A program made the translations under genes and the position numbers. DNA of 64,000 nucleotides from Rhodopseudomonas palustris (GTDB lineage: Bacteria; Pseudomonadota; Alphaproteobacteria; Rhizobiales; Xanthobacteraceae): the NCBI RefSeq assembly GCF_003031265.1, contig NZ_CP019966.1, positions 2,542,001-2,606,000 on the forward strand, in the 5' to 3' direction. Below, one piece after another: positions 52,311-61,044 of the stretch. The notes under the pieces are model-generated. The model worked only from the letters and a program-made list of their open reading frames with translations, searched no databases and had not been told where the DNA came from. The first letter of the stretch is position 1. Each line of letters starts with the position of its first letter.

Positions 52311-53915
52311 ATGACACGCGCCAATACGACCGAGACAGTCGATTTCATCATCGTGGGAGCAGGCTCATCGGGATGTGTCCTTGCCAATCGCCTCAGTGAG
52401 GACCCTGCCACCTCGGTCGCACTTTTGGAGGCGGGCCCCCGCGATTCCAACCCGTGGATTCACATTCCGATCGGCTATGCCAAGACGATCCGAAATCCCG
52501 ACATCAACTGGTGCTACGAGACCGAGCCGGAGCCGACGATGGACGGGCGGCGAATCTTCTGGCCGCGCGGCAAGGTGCTCGGTGGGACCAGTAGCATCAA
52601 CGGCCTTGTCTACATGCGGGGGCATCCTGACGATTATGACGGCTGGGCAGCCGCCGGCGCGTCTGGGTGGGGCTGGACTGATGTCCTCCCGTACTTCAAG
52701 CGCTCGGAGGATCAAGTCCGCGGCGCTGATGCGTATCATGGCGTAGGCGGGCCGCTGGCGGTCGCCGACCTCAGCGAGCGCAATCCGATCTGCCAGGCCT
52801 TCATCGACGCCGCCATCTCTGCCGGCGTACCGGCCAATCTGGACTTTAACGGCGAGTCCCAGGATGGCGTCGGCTACGTGCAACTGACGACCCGTGACGG
52901 TCGCCGTTGCTCCAGCGCGGTGGCGTTTCTGAGGCCGGCACTGCGGCGCGCCAATCTGCGCGTCGAGACCGAGGCGCTGGTCTGCCGTGTCGTGATCGAG
53001 GGCGGCCGAGCTGTCGGTGTGGAATATCTACATGGCGGCGAACGGCGGGTCCTGCGTGCGCGATCCGAGGTGATCCTGTGCGGGGGCGCTGTCAATTCGC
53101 CACAGCTTCTGCAACTGTCGGGCATCGGTCCTGCCGCACATCTGGCGAGCGTCGCTATCGAACCGGTGCTGGATTTGCCTGCCGTCGGTGCCAATCTGCA
53201 GGATCACCTCCAGGTTCGCATCGTCTGGAAGGCGGCCCATCCGCTGACGCTGAACGATATCGTCCGCAACCCGGTGCGCAAGCTATGGATGGGCGCGCGA
53301 TATCTGCTGAACCGGTCTGGCCCGATGACGATCAGCGCCTGCCAGGTCGGGCTGTTTGCGCGGACACGTGCGGAGCTGACGCGTTCGGATATCCAGTATC
53401 ATTTCATGATGTTCAGTGCCGAGAGCTCGGCGGACCAGCTTCATTCGTTCTCAGGCTTCACCGCGAACGTGTGCCAACTCCGCCCCGAAAGTCGCGGCAG
53501 CGTGCTGATCGCTGCCCCTGATCCGCGGCAGGCCCCGCGCATCCGAGCGAACTATCTGGCAACCGAAACGGATCGCCGCGCTGTCATTGATGGCTTGCGT
53601 CTGGCACGGACCATCGCGAACGAGAAGCCGCTCGCGGACTTTATCGTCGAGGAGTATCTGCCCGGAGCCGGCGCCACCAGCGACGACGCACTTTCGGCGC
53701 ACGCCCGTCAGAAGGGGCAGACGCTGTTTCATCCAGCCGGAACCTGCGCGATCGGCCCGGTTCTCGACCCACAGCTGCGGGTCCGCGGCATCGAAGGATT
53801 GCGTGTCGCCGATTGCTCCGTGATGCCGACGCTGGTGTCCGGCAACACTAATGCGCCCGCGGTGATGATCGGTGAAAAGGCGTCCGACCTTATTCGCGGG
53901 CAGCGAATTGCTTGA
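52311..53915 (+). CDS. GMC-family FAD oxidoreductase (choline dehydrogenase-like)
   Basis: This 534-residue protein has the FAD-binding VGAGSSGCVLANRL at the N terminus, the GMC signatures PRGKVLGGTSSING and GGAVNSPQLLQLSGIG, and the C-terminal FHPAGTCAIG with the catalytic histidine, then NTNAPAVMIGEKASD. It oxidises an alcohol to an aldehyde or acid. A substrate such as choline, a sulfur-containing alcohol or a long-chain alcohol cannot be chosen from sequence. It is followed by small oxidative-stress-type genes on the opposite strand. Confidence 0.92.
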   Translation: MTRANTTETVDFIIVGAGSSGCVLANRLSEDPATSVALLEAGPRDSNPWIHIPIGYAKTIRNPDINWCYETEPEPTMDGRRIFWPRGKVLGGTSSINGLVYMRGHPDDYDGWAAAGASGWGWTDVLPYFKRSEDQVRGADAYHGVGGPLAVADLSERNPICQAFIDAAISAGVPANLDFNGESQDGVGYVQLTTRDGRRCSSAVAFLRPALRRANLRVETEALVCRVVIEGGRAVGVEYLHGGERRVLRARSEVILCGGAVNSPQLLQLSGIGPAAHLASVAIEPVLDLPAVGANLQDHLQVRIVWKAAHPLTLNDIVRNPVRKLWMGARYLLNRSGPMTISACQVGLFARTRAELTRSDIQYHFMMFSAESSADQLHSFSGFTANVCQLRPESRGSVLIAAPDPRQAPRIRANYLATETDRRAVIDGLRLARTIANEKPLADFIVEEYLPGAGATSDDALSAHARQKGQTLFHPAGTCAIGPVLDPQLRVRGIEGLRVADCSVMPTLVSGNTNAPAVMIGEKASDLIRGQRIA

Positions 53916-54017
53916 GCCTTGTCAATCGAGGGCGAGCTAACTGTTGGCGCCGGAATTGGCTCGGTAATCTGGAGCCTCGCGGGTGCTGACGGCCGGCATC
54001 TCATGCCGGAGCGGAGG

Positions 54018-54344
54018 TCAAGCCGGCTGGGCCGCTTCGACGACGGTGACCGTTCCGGCTTCGTTGTCGGTCTTGGCAAACACCGTGAAGAACTCGATCT
54101 CCGGCTCCATGCCGTAGCGCTGGATGATGCCGTCGCGCCAGGGGCCCGAGTAGAACGCCTCGGCGTCCGCCTGGCTTGCCCATTGATACACACCGCCGGC
54201 GACGCCGCGCTCGCTCCAGATGAAGTGCTTGCTGATCAGCCCTTTCACAGACTGGAAACCCGGAGCGATCGCTTCGAAATGATTTCGGCATGCGGCCCGG
54301 TCGATATGCGCGGGCAGGCGATAGCGCACAATGGCGGTGATCAT
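54018..54344 (-). CDS. YdhR-like putative monooxygenase/dimeric alpha-beta barrel protein
   Basis: This 108-residue protein has the small ferredoxin-like fold pattern of the YdhR group: an opening IVRYRLP strand, SVKGLISKHFIWSE, GGVYQWASQADAEAFYSGPW and a C-terminal strand. Members are dimeric and proposed to act on aromatic or other small compounds; activity is rarely proven. It lies 31 bases behind the OsmC-type gene on the same strand, so the two probably share a transcript. Confidence 0.8.
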   Translation of the reverse strand: MITAIVRYRLPAHIDRAACRNHFEAIAPGFQSVKGLISKHFIWSERGVAGGVYQWASQADAEAFYSGPWRDGIIQRYGMEPEIEFFTVFAKTDNEAGTVTVVEAAQPA

Positions 54345-54375
54345 CGGTTTTGTCCGGACGGCGTGAGCATATCGA

Positions 54376-54885
54376 TTAGACGCGATGCAGCGACACGGAC
54401 ACCTTCGGGCCGTTCTTGATGGTCTGATACACCACGCAATAGCGCTCGGTCAGTTTCAAGAGCAGATCGAGCTTGTCCTGCGCCGCGTCGGTTTCGACCT
54501 CAAATCGCAGCCGGATCTCGCGGAAGCCGACCGGTGCCTCCTTGTCGACGCCGAGCGTGCCGCGAAAATCCAGATCGCCCTCGGCGACCACGTCGCCCCG
54601 CGAGAGCGGCACTTCGATCGCGGTCGCAACCGACTTCAGGGTGACGCCGGCGCACGCGACGAGTGCCTCGAGCAGCATGTCTCCCGAACACAGTTCAAGC
54701 CCAGAGCCGCCGGTCGCCGGATGCAGGCCGGCCGTTGCCAAGGCCTTGCCAGTTTCGACCTTGCAACTGATGCCGTCGGCATCGATCGCGCCTTTGGCCT
54801 TCAGGGTGATCAGCGCGGTGGCCGGATCTGCCTTATAGCGGTCCTTGATCGGCGCCTGCAGCGCGCGCAATTCCAGCGCATCCAT
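54376..54885 (-). CDS. OsmC/Ohr-family protein
   Basis: This 169-residue protein has the two active cysteines of the OsmC fold, one in ALVACAGVTLKS and one in TERYCVVYQT. That pair reduces organic hydroperoxides with thiol or lipoyl partners. The ribosome site ggaggag precedes the ATG at 54885. It is located between an ssuBCA transporter (upstream on the same strand, 28 bases away) and the YdhR-like gene. A link to reactive products of sulfonate or thiol metabolism is plausible but unproven. Confidence 0.86.
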   Translation of the reverse strand: MDALELRALQAPIKDRYKADPATALITLKAKGAIDADGISCKVETGKALATAGLHPATGGSGLELCSGDMLLEALVACAGVTLKSVATAIEVPLSRGDVVAEGDLDFRGTLGVDKEAPVGFREIRLRFEVETDAAQDKLDLLLKLTERYCVVYQTIKNGPKVSVSLHRV

Positions 54886-54913
54886 TTTGATCGCTCCTCC
54901 CTGTTGTGATTAA

Positions 54914-55693
54914 TTATATCCCGGCGCCTTCGACGAGCAAATCGTCGTCCCGGCGTCCGGTGCGCTGCAGCGACCGATCGAGTGAATGCAGCACGGCGTG
55001 CTTGATGTTTTCGAAAGCCGCCGAGCTGCGGTCGCGTGGACGCGGCAGATCGGTTCGGATTTCTTCAAATAATCGTCCCGGCCTCGGCCGCATCACCAGG
55101 ACACGGTCGGCGAGCGCCACGGCCTCCTCGACGTCGTGGGTCACCAGGATCAGCGTCGGCCGCGTATCTGCCCACAGATCGAGCAGGTGATCCTGCAGAT
55201 CGGTGCGGGTGAAAGCGTCGAGTGCCGAGAAGGGCTCGTCGAGCAGAATGACCTCCGGTTGCGGCACCAGCGCCCGTGCGATCGCCACGCGCTGGGCCTG
55301 GCCGCCGGACAGTTCGCGCGGCCACGCTTTCGCCTTGTCGGCCAGTCCCACTCGGGCAAGCGCGGCGGCGACGCGCGCGTGACGGTCCGGTCGCGGCAGC
55401 CGTTCAAGACCAAAGCCGATATTGTCCGCGACGCTCAGCCACGGCAGCAGCCGTGGTTCCTGAAAAATGATGCCGATCTTAGGATGCGGCGCCGTGATGA
55501 TTTCACCGTCCAGCATGATGGTGCCGGCGCTCGCCCGATCGAGACCGGCGATCGCCCGCAGCAAAGTCGACTTGCCGCAGCCCGAGCCGCCGATCACCGC
55601 GACGATCTCGCCGAGATTGATCCTCGCGGAGAACGATTGCAGGGCGTGAACGCCGGCGGGGTAGGTCTTGTCGACGCCGTCGAGCACCAGCAT
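54914..55693 (-). CDS. ssuB: Sulfonate/nitrate-type ABC transporter ATPase
   Basis: This 259-residue ATPase has Walker [26 protein letters not shown] and LLDEPFSALDAFTR. It starts at 55693, overlapping the permease stop. A far longer frame to 56608 runs through the permease gene out of phase and is not coding. It is the third gene of an ssuA-ssuC-ssuB set. Substrate class (aliphatic sulfonates) is inferred from the binding protein. Confidence 0.91.
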   Translation of the reverse strand: MLVLDGVDKTYPAGVHALQSFSARINLGEIVAVIGGSGCGKSTLLRAIAGLDRASAGTIMLDGEIITAPHPKIGIIFQEPRLLPWLSVADNIGFGLERLPRPDRHARVAAALARVGLADKAKAWPRELSGGQAQRVAIARALVPQPEVILLDEPFSALDAFTRTDLQDHLLDLWADTRPTLILVTHDVEEAVALADRVLVMRPRPGRLFEEIRTDLPRPRDRSSAAFENIKHAVLHSLDRSLQRTGRRDDDLLVEGAGI

Positions 55694-56535
55694 CAGGTTT
55701 CTCCGTCGTGCCGGTCGAACGCATCCTGCCAGCGCAGCAGGGGCAGGGTGGCGATCTCGATCAGCCAGTCGGTGGTCTTGCCGAGCAAGGCGAAGATCAC
55801 GATCGCAGCGACGATCTGCGCCGGCTTGCCGAGCTGTTGCCCGTCGATCAGCAGGAAGCCGAGCCCCTCCGAGGCGCCCATGAACTCGGCCGCGACCACG
55901 AACATCCAGCCGAGCCCCAGCCCAACGCGGAGTGCCAGCACATAGGCTGGCAGCACCGCCGGCAGGAGGATGCGCCGGATCATCGCCGGGCCGGACAATC
56001 GGAACGCGCGGCCGACCTCGACGATCTTGCGATCCACCGAGCGGATCGCGCCCATCACGCCGAGATACACCGGGAAGAACACGCCGACCGCAATCAGCGC
56101 CACCTTCGAAGTCTCGAAGATCCCGAGCCACAGAATGAACAGCGGCACCCACGCGATCGACGGGATCGCGCGTAGCGCTTGAACGGTCGGATCGAGCAGC
56201 CGCCGTGCGACACTCCAATAGCCCGCGACCGCGCCGAGCACCGACCCCGACAGGACGCCGAGACCGAAGCCGGCGGCGACGCGGCCGAGCGTCGCGACAA
56301 CGTGCCGAGTGAGTTCTCCGGTTCGTGCCAATTCGGCAATGGTCGAAAACACGCGAGACGGGGGCGGCACCAGCCGGCCGTTGGACCAGCCGAGATATAC
56401 GGCCGCTTCCCAGCCGACCGCCACCGTCAGCGGCAACAGCAGTCCAAGCGCCGGCCCGCGCCAAGGAGGTGCGTGGCGATGCGCCGATGGAGCCGCCGTC
56501 GTGACCGGCGCGGCGTTGTCTAACGTCAAAGCCAT
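55693..56535 (-). CDS. ssuC: Sulfonate/nitrate-type ABC transporter permease
   Basis: This 280-residue permease has the SsuC layout: GLLLPLTVAVGWEA helix, PPPSRV, AIRSVDRKIVEVGRAFRLSG loop and LPAYVLALRVGLG. The ATG at 56535 is preferred; the frame begins with a TTG at 56553. It overlaps ssuB by three bases and follows the binding protein gene after about 120 bases. It is the second complete sulfonate-type import unit in the window. Confidence 0.91.
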   Translation of the reverse strand: MALTLDNAAPVTTAAPSAHRHAPPWRGPALGLLLPLTVAVGWEAAVYLGWSNGRLVPPPSRVFSTIAELARTGELTRHVVATLGRVAAGFGLGVLSGSVLGAVAGYWSVARRLLDPTVQALRAIPSIAWVPLFILWLGIFETSKVALIAVGVFFPVYLGVMGAIRSVDRKIVEVGRAFRLSGPAMIRRILLPAVLPAYVLALRVGLGLGWMFVVAAEFMGASEGLGFLLIDGQQLGKPAQIVAAIVIFALLGKTTDWLIEIATLPLLRWQDAFDRHDGET

Positions 56536-56658
56536 AGCCAAACCGCTTCCCAATTTGGCTCCACGTCAGGAGCCGCATTTTGCGGGGCCGACATCTCCGG
56601 CCCCGCACGCCACTCGCTTCGCACGCGATCTGCCGTCCGCAGCCGCCCTGTGACGTGC

Positions 56659-57633
56659 TTAGTTGGTCAGCAGTGGCACCTGATCGTCGATCAGCGTGTC
56701 GAGCACCGCTTTGACGTCGACCGATGACTGGATCACGCCGGCCTGCTGCAGTGCCAGTCCGGCGGCGAGAATGGAGTCGCGCTGTGGCGTGCCGATCCGG
56801 CTGTGAGTGAGTTCGGTGCGTTTCTTGAGCTGCTTGTCGACCACGGCGTCGGGCAGCTTGGTCACGCCGATGAACGCTTGCTTCAGCTCGTCGTAATGGG
56901 CGAGCGAGTACTTGCGCGCATCTTCGTAAACGGCCAGCACGCGCCGAACGAGATCCGGATGCTCCTTGAGGAAGGCTTCACGCACGTTGAGGATGCCCCA
57001 GGTGTTGGCTTCGGGCTTGCGATAGAACAACTTGGCGCCTTCCTCGACTTCGGCTTGTGCCATCATCGGATCGAGGCCAGCCCAGGCATCGACATCGCCG
57101 CGGATCAGCGCGGCCTTGCCATCGGCGTGTTGCAACAGCACGGGGGTGATGTCGTTCTGGCTCAGGCCGGCACCAAGCAACGCACGCACCAGGAAAATAT
57201 GGGGATCGGTGCCGCGAGTCACCGCCACGCGTTTTCCCTTGAGGTCGGCGACCGAGGCGATCTTGGAATCCTTGGCGGTCACCAGCGCAGTCCATTCGGG
57301 CCGTGAATAGACGTAGATCGACTTGATCGGATTGCCGTTGATCTTCGCAACCAACGCGGCCGAACCTGCGGTGGAGCCGAAATCGATCGAGCCGGCGTTG
57401 AGGAATTCGAGCGCTTTGTTGGAGCCGGCCGACTGCACCCAGACGATGCCGATGCCGTCTTTGGCGAATTCCTTTTCGAGCAGGCCTTGCTGCTTGAGCA
57501 CGATCGAAACGGGATTGTAGGTCGCCCAATCGATCCTGATCTCCTTCGGTTTATCCGCGGCAAAGACCGCGGTCGGCGCCAGCATCGTTGCCAGGACCAG
57601 ACTGGTCATCAGGCGCCGGGATAGGGTCGTCAT
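56659..57633 (-). CDS. ssuA: Aliphatic sulfonate-type ABC transporter substrate-binding protein
   Basis: This 324-residue protein has a signal peptide (SLVLATMLAPTAVFAADK) and the SsuA/TauA pattern KEIRIDWATYNPVS, LNAGSIDFGSTAGSAA, LKGKRVAVTRGTDPHI and GDVDAWAGLDPMMA. The ATG at 57633 has gagaggaaaccc before it. It is distinct from the other SsuA proteins here (no GYQKNG block), so a different ligand is likely. A TTAGTT element lies about 95 bases upstream. Confidence 0.9.
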   Translation of the reverse strand: MTTLSRRLMTSLVLATMLAPTAVFAADKPKEIRIDWATYNPVSIVLKQQGLLEKEFAKDGIGIVWVQSAGSNKALEFLNAGSIDFGSTAGSAALVAKINGNPIKSIYVYSRPEWTALVTAKDSKIASVADLKGKRVAVTRGTDPHIFLVRALLGAGLSQNDITPVLLQHADGKAALIRGDVDAWAGLDPMMAQAEVEEGAKLFYRKPEANTWGILNVREAFLKEHPDLVRRVLAVYEDARKYSLAHYDELKQAFIGVTKLPDAVVDKQLKKRTELTHSRIGTPQRDSILAAGLALQQAGVIQSSVDVKAVLDTLIDDQVPLLTN

Positions 57634-58175
57634 GGGTTTCCTCTCTTCTCGGTTCATTGCTGTTGCTTCCGCGTGCCGCGCCGTCTCGATGCGACGTAGA
57701 TACCTCCGCGAAACAAGAGAGTTGTCAGTTAGTTATCTAGGCAAATCAACCGAAAAGAAGTTCTCTCAATTCGACTGGTACAAGAATGAGATTGTAGGAT
57801 GAAGCGCGCTTTGAGCATGGAAAGGCTGTCGTGATCGGCCTCTGTTCCGCGTCGGCGGACCGGGCCGGTCGATCAGCTCCAATGCGGTAGCGACGATCGG
57901 AGGAGGGGCGAGTTCTGACTTGCCTGACACTCGGCAAGGAACTGGTCTTCGTCCTCGACGTCGTCGGGTAGATAATGATGCCGCCGTTCGGGCGCAGAGA
58001 TGCATGGCGGCTGGTAGCCGACCTCGGCCGCAACGGGTGGAGACGACAGATGTCGTCCTGGTCGGCGTTGGAGATTCGAAGGGCTACCAGCCTATCGCCC
58101 TTGCTCGGGCGACGCTGACCTCGAGGTCGAGAGTCTCGAGATCAGCCGGACCGTTGGCACGCAGTGGGAGACGGT
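57634..58175. other. Intergenic region, 542 bases
   Basis: Near the ssuA end it has an AT-rich promoter-like stretch with gtcagttagttatctag (57724-57740). The remainder is GC-rich with short open frames in several phases, none convincing. No RNA gene was recognised. Confidence 0.45.
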
Positions 58176-59384
58176 TCATGCCAGTGCGGTTTCGAGATCA
58201 GCGATGATATCGGCGGAATCCTCGATGCCGACTGACAGACGAAAGACTCCGTCGCCGGCCCAGGCGCGATAGCTCGCCGTGGCATCGCCGGTCAGTCGGA
58301 ACGACGAGCGCAGAATGTCCTCAGTGGGGATGTAGACCAGCAGGCTCTTGGTCTTGCCGAGCGAGACCGCATAGGAGACGACGCGCATCCGCTCGGCGAA
58401 TTGCTCCGCCAATGCCGGTCCGTCGCCATTCACGGTGAACGAGAGCAGGCCTGAGAAGCAACGCATGGTTCGTTGCGCCAGTTCGTGCTGCGGATGGCGA
58501 GGCGAGCCGGGCCAGTAGACCGCTTTCACCTTCGGGTGGTTGGCGAGAAGCGCTTCGACCGCGCGTGCGTTGGCCTCGTGCAGCCGCATCCGCGGCGCGA
58601 GCGTCTCAAGACCCCGCAGGATCAGCCATGCCGAGAACGGCGCCAGGCAGCCGCCGAGGTGGATCAGGCTGCCGCGCCGCAGTCGCGCGATCGCTTCGGC
58701 TCGTCCGATCACCGCGCCGCCAAGCGTGTCGCCGTGACCGCAAATGTATTTGGTCAGCGAGTGGACGACGTAGTCGGCACCGAGTTCGAGTGGGCGAAGG
58801 CCGAGCGGAGTCGCGATGGTTGCGTCCACCGACAATTCGGCGCCGGCCGCGTGCACGAGCGGAGCAATCGCGGCGATATCTGCGAGGCGCAGGATCGGAT
58901 TGGCCGGCGTTTCGATATGCACCAGCCGGGTGTTGGGACGAAGCGCAGCCGCGATCGCGTCGGGCCTCGACGAATCCACGGTCGTCACCGCGATGCCATT
59001 GCGCGTGAGCTCATCATGTGCGAGTTCGGCGACGCCGGCATAGCAGACGTCGGACAGCACCAGATGGTCTCCCGCGTGGAGACGGTCGCAAAACAACGCG
59101 GCCACGGCGGCCATGCCGGACGCGAAGGTCACCGCGGCTTCGCCGGCATCGAGCGCCGCCAGCCGTGCCTCCAGCAGCTCGACGGTGGGATTGCTCCATC
59201 TTGTGTAGAAATGCGGCGCCGCGGCGCCGAGATCGTTGGCGGAGAAGCCGACCGCGTTTGGGGCGGTGAGAAAGCTCGCACTCAGAGCAGGGCCGGGCGT
59301 CACCGGATCTCCGACCTCGCGATGGTGGTCACCCATATAGAGAGCCCAGGTGGCCGGGCCCCATGGCTTCGCTGCATTGGTCAT
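58176..59384 (-). CDS. Cystathionine gamma-lyase/methionine gamma-lyase-like PLP enzyme
   Basis: This 402-residue Cys/Met PLP enzyme has Lys212 in SLTKYICGHGD, the stacking tyrosine in DVCYAGV and FYTRWSNPT at 59-67. It differs from the sulfhydrylases by IHLGGCLAPFSAWLILRGLET and by KTKSLLVYIP near the substrate pocket. It could cleave cystathionine, methionine or another sulfur amino acid, or act as a gamma-synthase. It stands alone, divergent or terminal to the ssuA unit. It is the fifth member of this fold in the window, and its reaction cannot be fixed by eye. Confidence 0.87.
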   Translation of the reverse strand: MTNAAKPWGPATWALYMGDHHREVGDPVTPGPALSASFLTAPNAVGFSANDLGAAAPHFYTRWSNPTVELLEARLAALDAGEAAVTFASGMAAVAALFCDRLHAGDHLVLSDVCYAGVAELAHDELTRNGIAVTTVDSSRPDAIAAALRPNTRLVHIETPANPILRLADIAAIAPLVHAAGAELSVDATIATPLGLRPLELGADYVVHSLTKYICGHGDTLGGAVIGRAEAIARLRRGSLIHLGGCLAPFSAWLILRGLETLAPRMRLHEANARAVEALLANHPKVKAVYWPGSPRHPQHELAQRTMRCFSGLLSFTVNGDGPALAEQFAERMRVVSYAVSLGKTKSLLVYIPTEDILRSSFRLTGDATASYRAWAGDGVFRLSVGIEDSADIIADLETALA

Positions 59385-59626
59385 CGTTGCATCCCGTGTC
59401 GCGTGTCTTCAGCAACCATAGCGGGGATTGGAGCCCGCTGCGGTCATGCCTGTCCTGCCAGGTAGGCAAAGCTCCATCGGACGACGATTGAAAATCGTCG
59501 CCCGATCGAACGCCGCATCTCCGAGCGGGGCACGGTGTAAAAGACGGTGCGATACAGTTTGGCTTGAGCGAAGCCTGCCAAGGCGGCGAGCGCTTGTTCC
59601 GAGCCTTGTTCGTGGGCCGTGCTTGG

Positions 59627-60661
59627 TCAGTGCCGGGAGAGGAAGTTTCTGACTTCGTCGAACAGGCGGTCCCGTGCCTTTTCCACGATGATGAAGTGGC
59701 TCGCGGCGGGGACTTCGATCAGCTCGCGAATCTTCGCGTTCTTCAATTGACTGAACAGCGCCAGCTGCAGCGACCTCGGTGTGAGATCGTCCCACTCGCC
59801 GCGGATGATCAGGGTCCGGGCCGTGATGGTCGCCGCATCATAGGGCTGCTGCGCCTGCCACGACACATCCGCCGCAACGCCGGTCGGCGACCTGAACAGT
59901 TCGGGCGTGCGTCCGGTCGCCTCCGGCTGACTGTCGCGCACGGCCTTCTCCCACAGCGCAACGGTGCTGTCGGGCAGGATCAGCTTCACCTGTTCTGCGG
60001 GGACGCCCTTTTGGATCCGCGCGCGCGAGTCGGCGAGCGTCCATTCCTGCCACGCCTTCTTGGGCGGGCCCGCGGTAACGGGTTTGTCGAACGCCCACAA
60101 CGGCGCAACAAGCACGAGCGACGACACCTTGTCGGGATTGGCCGCCGCATAGGCGCCGCTGATCACGCCGCCCCACGACCACCCGATCACCTGCAAGCTG
60201 TCGATCTTGCGCTTGGCACGAATGAAATCGGCGGCGGAGGTGAAATCCGCGACGGCTTCCGCCGTCGTCGCCACCGGCGGATTGTTCTCGGCCGGCGCCC
60301 GCAGCGCCTCCGGCCATGTTGACCGGCCGTAGCCGCGAACATCGACCAGCCACACGTCCCAGCCGGCCCGCGCGAGATCGTCGGCCCACGACGCCCCGCC
60401 GACCGGCAGATCGAACACGAGCTCGGAAGCCAGCGTGGCGCCATGCACGTAGAGGACGGTGCGATCGCTCCGGTAGACGTCCGTGCCCGCGGGACGTTTG
60501 TTGCGGACGAACAGTTCGATTCCAGGAGCCGATGACTTGATCTTGAAGTCCTCGGTGACGATCTCGACTTCCGCCTTCGCCGATGCGATCGGCCAGAGGA
60601 CAACGGCGAGCATTGTGAATAGTCCCGAGGTGATCGCGGCGATTAGGGCCTTTTGTGACAT
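59627..60661 (-). CDS. Exported alpha/beta hydrolase
   Basis: This 344-residue protein has an N-terminal signal or anchor (ALIAAITSGLFTMLAVVLWPI, in part) and an alpha/beta hydrolase core: YVHGATLASELVFDLP, the nucleophile serine in GWSWGG, a late GEWDDLTP aspartate and SHFIIVE histidine. The triad is complete. It probably hydrolyses an ester or amide in the periplasm. The ATG at 60661 has ggaagg before it. No operon partner is visible. Confidence 0.87.
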   Translation of the reverse strand: MSQKALIAAITSGLFTMLAVVLWPIASAKAEVEIVTEDFKIKSSAPGIELFVRNKRPAGTDVYRSDRTVLYVHGATLASELVFDLPVGGASWADDLARAGWDVWLVDVRGYGRSTWPEALRAPAENNPPVATTAEAVADFTSAADFIRAKRKIDSLQVIGWSWGGVISGAYAAANPDKVSSLVLVAPLWAFDKPVTAGPPKKAWQEWTLADSRARIQKGVPAEQVKLILPDSTVALWEKAVRDSQPEATGRTPELFRSPTGVAADVSWQAQQPYDAATITARTLIIRGEWDDLTPRSLQLALFSQLKNAKIRELIEVPAASHFIIVEKARDRLFDEVRNFLSRH

Positions 60662-61044
60662 CAAGAGTCCTTCCGATGAGGATGGTTACACAACCCGACG
60701 CTAGCAGAGCGTTGCCGAAAATCGCTTCCAATGAATCCGGGTGCGATGGATCGTTCGTGCCGGAACCATTGAATCGGAAGTAATCGTCGCATCCGCGCAC
60801 GTGATGACGCGGACGGCGCGTGTGCGGCCTCGGCCAAAGCAGGGAAGTCGATTGTTTCAGTCCTGCTTGACGTGGTAAAACGACAGTCTTCGCCGCGGCC
60901 GAAATTCGAAGTTTACGACTATTGCCCTGGCTGCGGCGGACAGCCATCGTCGACGTCGTGAAGTGTGCGAAGCGCGCGGCAGCGGTGAGCAGCCTGCTCT
61001 CGGATGTCGTGCGCCAGTCGAAATCCCTGTCCTGGAATCTTGCT
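60662..61044. other. Divergent intergenic region, 383 bases
   Basis: It lies between two hydrolase genes. A frame in phase with the carboxylesterase stays open from 60922, but that part lies before the Tat leader and looks non-coding. No hairpin or RNA was recognised. Confidence 0.45.

Noticed and set aside
54914..56608. Single 564-codon minus-strand frame including the ATPase
   Set aside because: Only the part from 55693 onward is ATPase-like. The upstream part lies over the permease in another phase and is Arg-rich.
57746..58175. Several short frames in the gap between ssuA and the PLP enzyme
   Set aside because: One minus-strand phase has some acidic protein-like sequence, but codon bias is mixed and there is no start signal.
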